64,000 nt of DNA. Origin: JAZOTM01 sp045657625 (GTDB lineage: Bacteria > Bacillota > Clostridia > Lachnospirales > Lachnospiraceae). This document shows, one piece after another, positions 24,266 through 32,521 of this stretch. The position numbers and the translations under genes were made by a program. The DNA is taken from assembly GCA_045657625.1 (NCBI GenBank), contig JAZOTM010000036.1:124001-188000 (forward strand), given 5' to 3'. The notes under the pieces are model-generated. The model was given only the letters and a program-made list of their open reading frames with translations. It did no database searches and was not told the DNA's origin. Numbering within the stretch: the stretch's first letter is position 1; each line of letters begins with the position of its first letter.

Positions 24266-25327
24266 ATGGAAATACAATATAAAAGAAATTTGAATAAAAG
24301 CTTTATGGTTGTGAGTATAGAGGGGCGAGGAAATTACTTTGAAGAGGAAATGCTGAAACATACGCATATACAGGAATTGCTCCCCATGCAAATGATCTTA
24401 AGTGATAACAAAAGAAATTATTGGTATGAAGTAACCGGATGCGAATCCTTGGATTCCTTGGTGGAGAAGAAGGTAATTGGAGAAAAAACACTACAAAGTT
24501 TTTTCTCAGGTTTTTTCTTTGCAGCGGGAAAAATTTCGGAGTATTTACTACGGGAGGACGGAATCTTGCTGCGACCGGACATGGTGTATTATTGTCATAG
24601 CAATGGAGAATTTCGGTTTGTTTATATTCCGGGGTGTCAAGAATCGATACAAAAGGCGTATCACCAATTGTTTGAATTCTTATTGCCTTATTTGGACCAT
24701 CAAGATTATGGTGCAGTGGGCATGGGCTATTATGCTTATGAACATAGCGGAGGAGAGTCATATAGTATTGAAGATTTGGGCAGAGAAATAAGAAACGGAG
24801 TATGGAAAAAGGAAGAATATGCAAAAAACTACGGGACTGAATTGGGAACAGGAAGTGTTTCTCCTGGTGGAGACCGGGGCGAAACGAAGGAAATATCTTC
24901 CAAAATGGAAAAAAGAAAAAGAGGGTTCTTCCATCGATTATTTAAAGGAAAAGAAAAGGTAGCAGTAGCAGAAAAAGAGGAGAAAACGAATACCTCTTTT
25001 CCGACGGAGTATATTGGAGAAAAAGGAAAGACGGGAAAGGGAATTCTAAAATATATGGGGTGTGACGGAGAACAGGATTTTGAAATAGAAGAGTTTCCAT
25101 TTGTACTTGGAACACAACAAGATTATGTGAATGGGGTCATTCATGCGGGTTCTGTTAGCCGGATACACGCGAAAATTGTGATGGAAAACGCGGTTTACTA
25201 TGTGGAAGATTTGAATTCCACCAATGGAACGTTTGTAAATGAAAAAGAAGTGAATTATAAAGCCCCGGAGCCCTTGTTTCCTAAGGACCACTTGTGGATT
25301 GCAGATCAGGAATGGGTGTTTTATTGA
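24266..25327 (+). CDS. DUF6382/FHA-domain protein of Tad locus
   Basis: Residues 1-170 match the DUF6382 domain seen at the ends of Lachnospiraceae Tad loci. A basic linker (KMEKRKRGFFHRLFKGKEK) follows, and residues about 265-353 form an FHA domain with the diagnostic SRIHAKI and NSTNGTFVN motifs. FHA domains bind phosphothreonine, so the protein probably links pilus function to Ser/Thr kinase signalling. It is cytoplasmic with no signal peptide. It is the last gene of the locus and starts 1 base after the upstream stop. Confidence 0.82.
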   Translation: MEIQYKRNLNKSFMVVSIEGRGNYFEEEMLKHTHIQELLPMQMILSDNKRNYWYEVTGCESLDSLVEKKVIGEKTLQSFFSGFFFAAGKISEYLLREDGILLRPDMVYYCHSNGEFRFVYIPGCQESIQKAYHQLFEFLLPYLDHQDYGAVGMGYYAYEHSGGESYSIEDLGREIRNGVWKKEEYAKNYGTELGTGSVSPGGDRGETKEISSKMEKRKRGFFHRLFKGKEKVAVAEKEEKTNTSFPTEYIGEKGKTGKGILKYMGCDGEQDFEIEEFPFVLGTQQDYVNGVIHAGSVSRIHAKIVMENAVYYVEDLNSTNGTFVNEKEVNYKAPEPLFPKDHLWIADQEWVFY

Positions 25328-25414
25328 GTTGCAAAGTCCGGATTTGTTTTGTAAGATTGTAGGACAAGTTTTGTAAAAAGAGTTGTAGTAGATTTAGAAA
25401 TAGAAGTGATAGGA

Positions 25415-26362
25415 ATGAAAGAAGAAAGATGCAACTTATGTCCTAGAAATTGCAAAGGGAATCGGGCGCAGGGAGACAAAGGATATTGCGGCCAAAGCAG
25501 TCAGCTGAAGGTGGCAAGGGCAGCTTTACATATGTGGGAAGAACCTTGTATTTCCGGTAGAGAAGGCTCCGGCACGGTGTTTTTCTCCGGCTGTGCGCTG
25601 CACTGTGTTTTTTGCCAAAACCAAAAAATTGCCAACGGAGAAGTGGGAAAAGGAATTTCTGTGGAACGCCTGGCTGAGATTTTTTTGGAATTGCAGGAAA
25701 AGAAGGCCAATAATATCAACCTGGTGACACCGGGACAGTTTGCACCTCAAATTGCAGAGGCTCTTCGTATGGCAAAAAACCAAGGACTGAAGATTTCGGT
25801 GCTTTATAACAGTAGTGCCTATGAGTCCTTGGAAGCACTCCGCGAAATGGAAGGGCTGGTGGATATTTATTTGCCGGATTTAAAATATGTGGATTCGGCC
25901 TTGAGCAAACGTTATTCTCATGCAGAGGATTACTTTGAAACGGCAAAGGTAGCAATTGCAGAAATGGTGCGACAGGTGGGAATGCCGCAGTTTCAAGATT
26001 TACAAGGAAATCCCATGCGTGCAGAGGAATACAATGAGTTAGAGGATCCGCGGGATGGGCGATTGGTGAAGGGTGTGATTGTGCGTCATTTGTTGATGCC
26101 CGGATTGCTAGAGGATTCGAAGCGGGTACTGGATTATTTATTGACGACTTACGGGACTGGGATTTATTGCAGCATTATGAATCAATTCACGCCACTACCT
26201 ATGCTGCAGCAGTATCCGGAAATCAACCGTCGTGTGACAGAGGAAGAATATGAAAGTCTCTTGGACTACGCCATTGCGCGAGGCATAGAGAACGCCTTTA
26301 TACAGGAAGGGGAAACGGCAGAAGAAAGCTTTATTCCCGATTTTTCCTGTGAGGGTGTGTAA
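25415..26362 (+). CDS. Radical SAM protein, PflA-like family
   Basis: The radical SAM cluster motif is CALHCVFC (Cys60, Cys64, Cys67). The N-terminus has further Cys (CNLCPRNC and a YC at 25), as in the group of pyruvate formate-lyase activase-like proteins of unknown substrate (PflX/TIGR-type, about 300 aa). The TIM-barrel half includes NLVTPGQF and DIYLPDLKY. These proteins probably activate a glycyl radical enzyme or modify a protein, but no partner is encoded next to it. A GTG at 25406 could add three residues. ATG 25415 is chosen because it leads directly into the Cys-rich motif. Confidence 0.8.
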   Translation: MKEERCNLCPRNCKGNRAQGDKGYCGQSSQLKVARAALHMWEEPCISGREGSGTVFFSGCALHCVFCQNQKIANGEVGKGISVERLAEIFLELQEKKANNINLVTPGQFAPQIAEALRMAKNQGLKISVLYNSSAYESLEALREMEGLVDIYLPDLKYVDSALSKRYSHAEDYFETAKVAIAEMVRQVGMPQFQDLQGNPMRAEEYNELEDPRDGRLVKGVIVRHLLMPGLLEDSKRVLDYLLTTYGTGIYCSIMNQFTPLPMLQQYPEINRRVTEEEYESLLDYAIARGIENAFIQEGETAEESFIPDFSCEGV

Positions 26363-26365
26363 GGG

Positions 26366-26408
26366 AAACTGGAGAGGTACAAAAGAAGGTGCCTCTTCAG
26401 TTTTTTTT
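26366..26408 (+). terminator. Terminator of the radical SAM gene
   Basis: AACTGGAGAGG pairs with CCTCTTCAGTT (one G-U) and is followed by eight T. Confidence 0.75.
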
Positions 26409-26453
26409 AGAAAAAAATTAAGATTTATTTAATGCATCGAAAAGGTCAAATGC

Positions 26454-26482
26454 TTGAATAATTATTGGGGAATTTATATACT
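26454..26482 (+). promoter_or_regulatory. Sigma-A-type promoter of the flavodoxin-like/SCP2 gene
   Basis: TTGAAT, a 17-base spacer and TATACT lie about 66 bases upstream of the ATG at 26549, in the only AT-rich gap after a terminator. Confidence 0.6.
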
Positions 26483-26548
26483 ATTACATAGAGGGCTAGG
26501 CTTATTTTTCGGGATAGTTTTCGAGAAGAGAGAGAATGAGGAAGAGAC

Positions 26549-27538
26549 ATGAAAGTAAACATCTATTACGGTGGGAGGGGAATGCTAGATGATCCCACAT
26601 TATACGTGTTACAGAAAATGGAAGATGTTTTAAAAGAATTGAGAGTAACGGTGGAGAGATACAATATTTTCGAGATGAAAAATAGTATTTCGACCTTGCC
26701 TCAGACCATGAAGGATGCGGACGGTATTATTTTGGCGACTACAGTGGAATGGCTGGGAATTGGCGGCTTTATGCAGCAGTTCTTGGATGCCTGCTGGTTA
26801 TATGGAGATAAGGAAAAAATCTCTATGACGTATATGCAGCCGATTGTTATGTCCACGACCTATGGTGAGCGTGAAGGAGAACTGACTCTGAAAAATGCAT
26901 GGGAAATCTTAGGCGGATTGCCATGTAGCGGTATTTGCGGATATGTAGAGGATTTGGTGGCCTTTGAGATGAATCAGGATTACAATCTGATGATTGAAAA
27001 GACAGCAGAGAATTTATATCGTACCATTTCTCAGAAGATTCGCAGCCTTCCATCCAGCAATCAGGCTGTCAAACAGACAGTGCTTCGTACCAGACAGATG
27101 GAATTGACCCCACAGGAGAGCGAACAGCTTTCAAAATATGTGGCAGATGACACCTATGTGAAGACGCAAAAAGAAGACATTGAAGAATTGACCTCTATGT
27201 TCAAGGACATGTTGGGCAAGACAGAAAAGAAAGAGGAATCTGCTTACGTATTGGAATTGCAGTCCCATTTTGTTCCGCAGGATGATTTTTCGGCTTCTTA
27301 TTTGTTGATGATTGAAGGACGGAAAAAACCATTATTGATTGAAATCAATAATGATGAGTTGAGTGTAGAATACAATCAAAAAGAGGATGTGGAGGTTTAT
27401 GCCAAGACCACACCGCAGATTATGGATGACATTACAGAGGGTAGGATGACGTTCCAAAGAGCCTTTATGACCGGCGAAATGTCTGCAAAAGGCAATTTCA
27501 AGACCCTTCGTATGTTAGACCAGGTTTTTGTTTTCTAG
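26549..27538 (+). CDS. Flavodoxin-like FMN protein fused to an SCP2 domain
   Basis: The N-terminal half (about 1-165) has the flavodoxin-like pattern of NADPH-dependent FMN reductases (MKVNIYYGGRGMLDD; ADGIILATTVEWLGI). The C-terminal half (about 225-329) matches an SCP2/sterol-carrier-like lipid-binding domain ending in GRMTFQRAFMTGEMSAKGNF. The fusion suggests a flavin-dependent step on a hydrophobic or lipid ligand. No pathway partner is next to it. It has its own promoter and is followed 37 bases later by the HIT gene, which may be cotranscribed. Domain calls are good. The substrate is unknown. Confidence 0.72.
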   Translation: MKVNIYYGGRGMLDDPTLYVLQKMEDVLKELRVTVERYNIFEMKNSISTLPQTMKDADGIILATTVEWLGIGGFMQQFLDACWLYGDKEKISMTYMQPIVMSTTYGEREGELTLKNAWEILGGLPCSGICGYVEDLVAFEMNQDYNLMIEKTAENLYRTISQKIRSLPSSNQAVKQTVLRTRQMELTPQESEQLSKYVADDTYVKTQKEDIEELTSMFKDMLGKTEKKEESAYVLELQSHFVPQDDFSASYLLMIEGRKKPLLIEINNDELSVEYNQKEDVEVYAKTTPQIMDDITEGRMTFQRAFMTGEMSAKGNFKTLRMLDQVFVF

Positions 27539-27575
27539 GTAGCAAGCATATTAAATAAAAAAGAGGAGAATCAGG

Positions 27576-27986
27576 ATGAAGGACAACAGATGTATTTTTT
27601 GCAAACTGGCAAATGGAGAGATGCCGGCATACACCATATATGAAGATGACATATATCGTGTAATTTTAGATGCGAATCCTGCCACCAAAGGACATGCATT
27701 GATTTTACCAAAGGAGCATTTCGAGGATATCTATTCTTTGGATGATGAGTTTGGAATGATGATGATTCCGCTCGCCAGAAGAATGGCTACCATTATGACA
27801 GATGCGCTTGGTTGTGATGGATTCAACTTGGTGCAGAACAATGGAGAAGAAGCAGGACAGACGGTAAATCATTTTCATTTGCATTTGATTCCTCGTTATA
27901 AAAATGGACCAAAGATGTTGGAGTGGTCCCATCTTTCGTTAGCACCGGAAGAAATGGAAGAACTTTGCAGCAAATTAAAGCGCTGA
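27576..27986 (+). CDS. HIT-family nucleotide hydrolase
   Basis: This 136-residue protein carries the histidine triad NHFHLHLIPRY (H-x-H-x-H-x-x) and a Cys-containing zinc-like start (CIFCKLANGEMPA), the standard HIT/Hint signature. HIT proteins hydrolyse purine nucleoside phosphoramidates and related adenylates. The length is typical. ATG 27576 has AGAGGAG upstream. Confidence 0.88.
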   Translation: MKDNRCIFCKLANGEMPAYTIYEDDIYRVILDANPATKGHALILPKEHFEDIYSLDDEFGMMMIPLARRMATIMTDALGCDGFNLVQNNGEEAGQTVNHFHLHLIPRYKNGPKMLEWSHLSLAPEEMEELCSKLKR

Positions 27987-28053
27987 GTTTTATAGATACA
28001 GGGAGTGGGAAGAGTTTTGAAATTTTGCGAGTATGATTAAAAGGAGAACAAAC

Positions 28054-29757
28054 ATGGAGCAAAAGAAAAAAACCAAAAGATCCCTAAAAATGAGAATTAC
28101 ATTGGCCGGATTTTTGGGAATGTTGGCAGTGGCAGTAATTATTTTAGGCATCATTGTGCCAAACATTACAGAAGTGATTCGGGATGCAAACAAGAATTAT
28201 TTGTTTGACCAGGTAAAGGCCTATGGTAAACAGTTGAATTATGAGGTTATGAGTGCAGACGATCCACAGGATGTTTTAGGAAATGTGGATTTGCTTGCAG
28301 CAGCATTGGAAGAAGCCGGTATGGATGGTTTGGAAACAAGCTATGCTTTTGTAGTGGATGCAGATGGTATTATGCTGTATCATCCGACTGCAGACCGTAT
28401 TGGTACTTCTACCACCAATGAAATGGTAATTGAAGCATTGGATGAAATGAACAGTGGCACAATTCCGGAACCGGCGCTTGTTTCTTCTTATGTAGACAGA
28501 ACCAATAAATATTTGGCATACTATGCCTTTGAAGATGGAAGCGGAATGCTTTGCATTGTTGCCAATGAAGATGAATTTATGGAAGAAGCACATCACTTGG
28601 TAAACATCGCAGTGATTGCAGGCGTAGTGGGATTGTTACTCTTTAGTGTGGTAGGTTACTTCACAGCAATGAAATTAACCAACCCGGTTGTAGTTGTTAC
28701 TGAGCGTATGCGTAAGATGGGCAAGTTAGACTTTACAGATGACGGCACCTTGGAACCACTTGTACACAATGTAGACGAGACAGCAGATATGGCGAGAGCC
28801 TTAATTAATTTGAATGACGAATTGGTAGATACCATTAAGACCATTCAAGATCAAAGTAAAGTGCTTTATGACTCCTCCGCAGAACTTCAAAACGGCACCA
28901 ACGAGACCACACAGACCTTTGGAAATATCGAGTCCGCAGTCAATGATATCGCACAGGGGGCAACCAGCCAGGCCAATGAGACACAGGCAGCAACAGACAA
29001 CGTGGTTGTTATTGGCGATATGATTGAAGCGACAAAAGAACAGGTAGATATTTTAAATACTACCGCACAGGAAATTTCAGAATCCAATGCAAAGGCTTCG
29101 GATGCTTTGGAACAGTTGACGCAGATTAACAAACAGACCATTGAATCCATTGCGGAGATTGAGCAGCAGACCAGAACCACCAACGAGTCTGCAGCAAAGA
29201 TTAAAGACGCAGCATTGTTGATTGCGAATATTGCAGAAGAAACCAACCTTCTTTCCTTGAATGCTTCCATCGAGGCAGCGAGAGCAGGAGAGGCAGGTCG
29301 TGGATTTGCCGTTGTTGCTTCTCAGATTCAGAAGTTGGCAGAACAGTCCAACCAGTCTGCACAGCAGATTGATGAAGTGGTTCGTACGTTGATTGCGGAT
29401 TCTGATAAGTCTGTAGAGACGATGCAGGAAGTTACTCAGATTGTACAGAAACAGAGCGAGTACTTAGAGTCTACTGAGGAAATGTTTGAAAATGTACGTG
29501 ATGGTATTAAAGATTCCGTTACCGGTATCAAGAATATTGCAACAAAGACAGTGGAATTAAACGAAGCTCGTAGTAATATCATCGATACTGTACAGAGCTT
29601 GACTGCAATTGCGGAAGAGAATGCAGCAGGTACGGAAGAAACTTCTGCAAGTGTAACGCAGGTAGATGCAATTATGAAGGATATTGCAGAAAATGCAATT
29701 ACCTTAAAGAACATTGCACAGACCTTGGAAGAGAATGTAGAGAAGTTTATTATCTAA
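28054..29757 (+). CDS. Methyl-accepting chemotaxis protein with single Cache domain
   Basis: Topology is a basic tip, TM1 (about 14-40), an extracytoplasmic Cache-like sensor (about 50-185, AFVVDADGIMLYHP), TM2 (about 190-215), HAMP, and a long coiled-coil signalling domain. The conserved hairpin tip is ETNLLSLNASIEAARAGEAGRGFAVVA. The receptor therefore senses an external small molecule and signals through CheA/CheW. ATG 28054 is chosen over ATG 28033 because AAGGAG lies 7 bases before it. No chemotaxis genes are nearby, so this is a stand-alone receptor gene. Confidence 0.9.
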   Translation: MEQKKKTKRSLKMRITLAGFLGMLAVAVIILGIIVPNITEVIRDANKNYLFDQVKAYGKQLNYEVMSADDPQDVLGNVDLLAAALEEAGMDGLETSYAFVVDADGIMLYHPTADRIGTSTTNEMVIEALDEMNSGTIPEPALVSSYVDRTNKYLAYYAFEDGSGMLCIVANEDEFMEEAHHLVNIAVIAGVVGLLLFSVVGYFTAMKLTNPVVVVTERMRKMGKLDFTDDGTLEPLVHNVDETADMARALINLNDELVDTIKTIQDQSKVLYDSSAELQNGTNETTQTFGNIESAVNDIAQGATSQANETQAATDNVVVIGDMIEATKEQVDILNTTAQEISESNAKASDALEQLTQINKQTIESIAEIEQQTRTTNESAAKIKDAALLIANIAEETNLLSLNASIEAARAGEAGRGFAVVASQIQKLAEQSNQSAQQIDEVVRTLIADSDKSVETMQEVTQIVQKQSEYLESTEEMFENVRDGIKDSVTGIKNIATKTVELNEARSNIIDTVQSLTAIAEENAAGTEETSASVTQVDAIMKDIAENAITLKNIAQTLEENVEKFII

Positions 29758-29820
29758 TCTTTTCTCTAGGACGGTGTGAAATATATCGTATATATTAGGT
29801 AGGAAAATTTCAATTTGAGA

Positions 29821-29855
29821 AAAAAGAACGTCGGTTTATTGCCGACGTTCTTTTT
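29821..29855. terminator. Bidirectional terminator between chemoreceptor and murG
   Basis: AAAAAGAACGTCGG and CCGACGTTCTTTTT form a perfect stem with poly-A on one side and poly-T on the other. It serves both convergent genes, and the murG stop codon is in the loop. Confidence 0.85.
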
Positions 29856-30903
29856 CAATTAAGTTTGTAATTGTTCTGACTGCATCAAAGGCATCGCTTG
29901 TTTCCATGGCGGAAATAAAGGTGTCTTTTTTTGCTTTTAATTCTTGCACTGCCTTTAAAAGACTTTCTTCTGTAAGGTCTTCTTCTTGCAGAACCAAACT
30001 GTATCCCTGTTTTTCAAAGGATTTTGCATTTAAAATCTGGTCGCCTCTGCTGGCATCGGCGGAAAGTGGAATTAAAATATTGGGTTTGCGTAAAGATAAC
30101 AGTTCGCAAATAGCATTGGCGCCGGCTCTGGAAATGACAAAGTCAGCCAAAGCAAATAGGTCCGGAAGCTCTTTGGAAATGTATTCATATTGTACGTAAC
30201 CTTCGGTGCCTTCTAAGTTAGCATCCAAATTCCCTTTTCCGCAAAGATGAACTACCTGGAATTCTTTTAATAAAGAAGGAAGAATCTTGCGTACGTGTTC
30301 GTTGACAATGCGAGATCCCAAACTTCCACCAATGATTAATAAGGTGGGTTTTTCACCGGAGAGTCCTGTAAAGGAAAGTCCATTTTCACGAGAGCCTTCT
30401 AATAATTCTGGTCGAATGGGACATCCGGATAAAACTGCTTTTCCGGAAGGCAGATACTGTACGGTTTCCGGAAAATTGCAGCAGACCTTCGTGGCCTTTG
30501 GAATAGCCAAACGGTTTGCAAGCCCCGGTGTCATATCAGATTCGTGGATGATAACCGGGATTCCTTTTCTCTTTGCTGCGAAAACTACAGGAACAGTGAC
30601 AAAACCTCCTTTGGAAAAGACAATGTCGGGTTTCAATTTGCGCATCAGACCAAGCGCCTGAAAATAACCCTTTATGACTTTAAATGGGTCACTGAAATTT
30701 TTTAAGTCAAAATATCTTCTGAGTTTTCCGGAAGCAATACCATAATAAGGAATTCCTTCGGCTTCAATTAAGGCTTTTTCCATACCTGCGTAGCTGCCAA
30801 TATAAGAAACCTCATATCCGGCTTCTTCCAAGGATGGAATTAAAGCAATATTTGGTGTAACATGTCCGGCGGTACCGCCGCCTGTAAGAATAATTTTTTT
30901 CAT
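29836..30903 (-). CDS. murG: UDP-GlcNAc:lipid I N-acetylglucosaminyltransferase MurG
   Basis: A GT28 glycosyltransferase that converts lipid I to lipid II on the inner face of the membrane in peptidoglycan synthesis. The N-terminal GGGTAGHVTPN motif and the C-terminal GGSLGSRIVN motif, plus the SRAGANAICELL donor-binding region, are characteristic. Start ATG at 30903 gives the usual MKKIILTGGG start and 355 residues, normal for MurG. Two ATGs upstream in frame (30912 and 31002) would add non-homologous residues. Here murG stands alone, away from the usual mur/fts cluster. Confidence 0.93.
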   Translation of the reverse strand: MKKIILTGGGTAGHVTPNIALIPSLEEAGYEVSYIGSYAGMEKALIEAEGIPYYGIASGKLRRYFDLKNFSDPFKVIKGYFQALGLMRKLKPDIVFSKGGFVTVPVVFAAKRKGIPVIIHESDMTPGLANRLAIPKATKVCCNFPETVQYLPSGKAVLSGCPIRPELLEGSRENGLSFTGLSGEKPTLLIIGGSLGSRIVNEHVRKILPSLLKEFQVVHLCGKGNLDANLEGTEGYVQYEYISKELPDLFALADFVISRAGANAICELLSLRKPNILIPLSADASRGDQILNAKSFEKQGYSLVLQEEDLTEESLLKAVQELKAKKDTFISAMETSDAFDAVRTITNLIEKERRQ

Positions 30904-30991
30904 AATAATCATATTGATACGTTCTATTCTAAAAGTCAAGGTCACCGCGGCTCCATGCAACATTTTTACCTGTTTTCCTAACAAAAAACCA

Positions 30992-31020
30992 TTGTATTCC
31001 AAAGGTATATCTGCTAAAAT
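30992..31020 (+). promoter_or_regulatory. Promoter of pgi
   Basis: TTGTAT, a 17-base spacer and TAAAAT sit 43 bases before the pgi start codon in the divergent murG-pgi region. Confidence 0.6.
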
Positions 31021-31063
31021 ATGCGTGATTTACGAAAATTATCTAAAGAAAAGGAGTGTATCT

Positions 31064-32410
31064 ATGAGTAAAGTAACCTTTGATTATTCAAAAGCAGCTC
31101 CATTCATTTCAAATGAAGAAGTTACTTACATGAGCAAGCTTGTTGCAGATGCAAAGGAAAGCCTTGTTTCAAAAACGGGAGCAGGTAATGATTTCCTTGG
31201 TTGGATTGACTTACCGGTAGATTATGATAAAGAAGAGTTCGAAAGAATCAAAAAGGCAGCTGAGAAGATTCAGAATGATTCAGAAGTATTGGTTGTGATC
31301 GGAATCGGGGGTTCCTATTTAGGAGCAAGAGCAGCCATTGAATTCTTAAGACATGGATTTTACAACAATATTTCAAAGGACCAGAGAAAAACTCCTGAAA
31401 TTTATTATTGCGGAAATAGCATCAGCAGTACCTACTTACAGGGATTGTTAGATGTAGTTGGAGACAGAGATTTCTCCGTAAATATTATTTCTAAGTCCGG
31501 AACTACGACAGAACCGGCTATCGCATTCCGTATTTTCAAAGAAAAATTGGAAAAGAAATACGGTAAGGAAGAAGCTGCAAAGAGAATTTATGCTACCACA
31601 GATAAGGCCAAGGGAGCATTGAAGAACCTTGCTACAGAAGAAGGCTACGAGACATTCGTAGTACCGGATGATGTAGGTGGACGTTTCTCTGTACTCACTG
31701 CAGTAGGTCTTCTTCCAATCGCTGTCAGCGGCGCAGATTTAGACAAGTTGATGGAAGGTGCAGCAGCAGGACGTAAAGCAGCTCACGAACTTCCATTTGA
31801 AGAAAATGATGCATTACAGTATGCAGCAATTCGTAATATCTTACTTCGCAAGGGTAAATCCGTAGAAGTTCTTGCAAACTATGAACCGGCACTTCACTAT
31901 GTAGCTGAGTGGTGGAAACAGTTATATGGCGAGAGCGAAGGAAAAGACCAGAAGGGATTGTTCCCGGCATCTGTAGACCTTACTACAGACCTTCATTCTA
32001 TGGGACAGTACATTCAGGATGGCGCTCGAATCTTATTCGAAACCGTATTGAATGTTGAGACACCTAGAAGCGAAATCACCATCAACGAAGAACCGGTTGA
32101 CTTGGATGGCTTAAATTATTTAGCCGGAAAGTCTATGGACTTTGTAAATAAGAGTGCTATGAACGGAACTGTTCTTGCGCATACAGACGGAAATGTACCA
32201 AACTTAATGGTTAAAATTCCGGAAATGAATGAATACTATTTAGGCCAGTTGTTCTACTTCTTTGAATTTGCATGCGGTGTAAGTGGATATCTCCTTGGAG
32301 TAAATCCATTCAATCAGCCGGGTGTTGAAAGTTACAAGAAGAACATGTTTGCATTACTTGGCAAGCCTGGATATGAAACACAAAGAGAAGAATTACTGAA
32401 AAGATTATAA
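31064..32410 (+). CDS. pgi: Glucose-6-phosphate isomerase
   Basis: This central glycolytic and gluconeogenic enzyme interconverts glucose-6-phosphate and fructose-6-phosphate. Signature motifs are GIGGSYLGARA and SKSGTTTEPAIAFRIF, with later VGGRFSVLTAVGLLP. The 448-residue length matches the short Firmicutes form. The open frame extends upstream to 30914, but ATG 31064 has AAGGAG 8 bases upstream and starts the conserved sequence MSKVTFDYSKA. It has its own promoter and terminator, so it is monocistronic. Confidence 0.97.
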   Translation: MSKVTFDYSKAAPFISNEEVTYMSKLVADAKESLVSKTGAGNDFLGWIDLPVDYDKEEFERIKKAAEKIQNDSEVLVVIGIGGSYLGARAAIEFLRHGFYNNISKDQRKTPEIYYCGNSISSTYLQGLLDVVGDRDFSVNIISKSGTTTEPAIAFRIFKEKLEKKYGKEEAAKRIYATTDKAKGALKNLATEEGYETFVVPDDVGGRFSVLTAVGLLPIAVSGADLDKLMEGAAAGRKAAHELPFEENDALQYAAIRNILLRKGKSVEVLANYEPALHYVAEWWKQLYGESEGKDQKGLFPASVDLTTDLHSMGQYIQDGARILFETVLNVETPRSEITINEEPVDLDGLNYLAGKSMDFVNKSAMNGTVLAHTDGNVPNLMVKIPEMNEYYLGQLFYFFEFACGVSGYLLGVNPFNQPGVESYKKNMFALLGKPGYETQREELLKRL

Positions 32411-32419
32411 AAGCTTTCT

Positions 32420-32455
32420 AAAACCGCAGGATTTCCTGCGGTTTTTCTTTTTCTT
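32420..32455 (+). terminator. Terminator of pgi
   Basis: AAACCGCAGG-ATTT-CCTGCGGTTT forms a perfect hairpin followed by a T-rich tail. Confidence 0.88.
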
Positions 32456-32521
32456 TAAGAATTTTGAAAAATAGAAAGTGTTATAGTAAAGTTAAAGAAA
32501 AAGGCGACGGAGTGGACAAAC

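Noticed and set aside
30914..31063. Upstream extension of pgi from 30914
   Set aside because: It crosses the murG-pgi intergenic region and the pgi promoter. The standard start at 31064 has a good ribosome-binding site.
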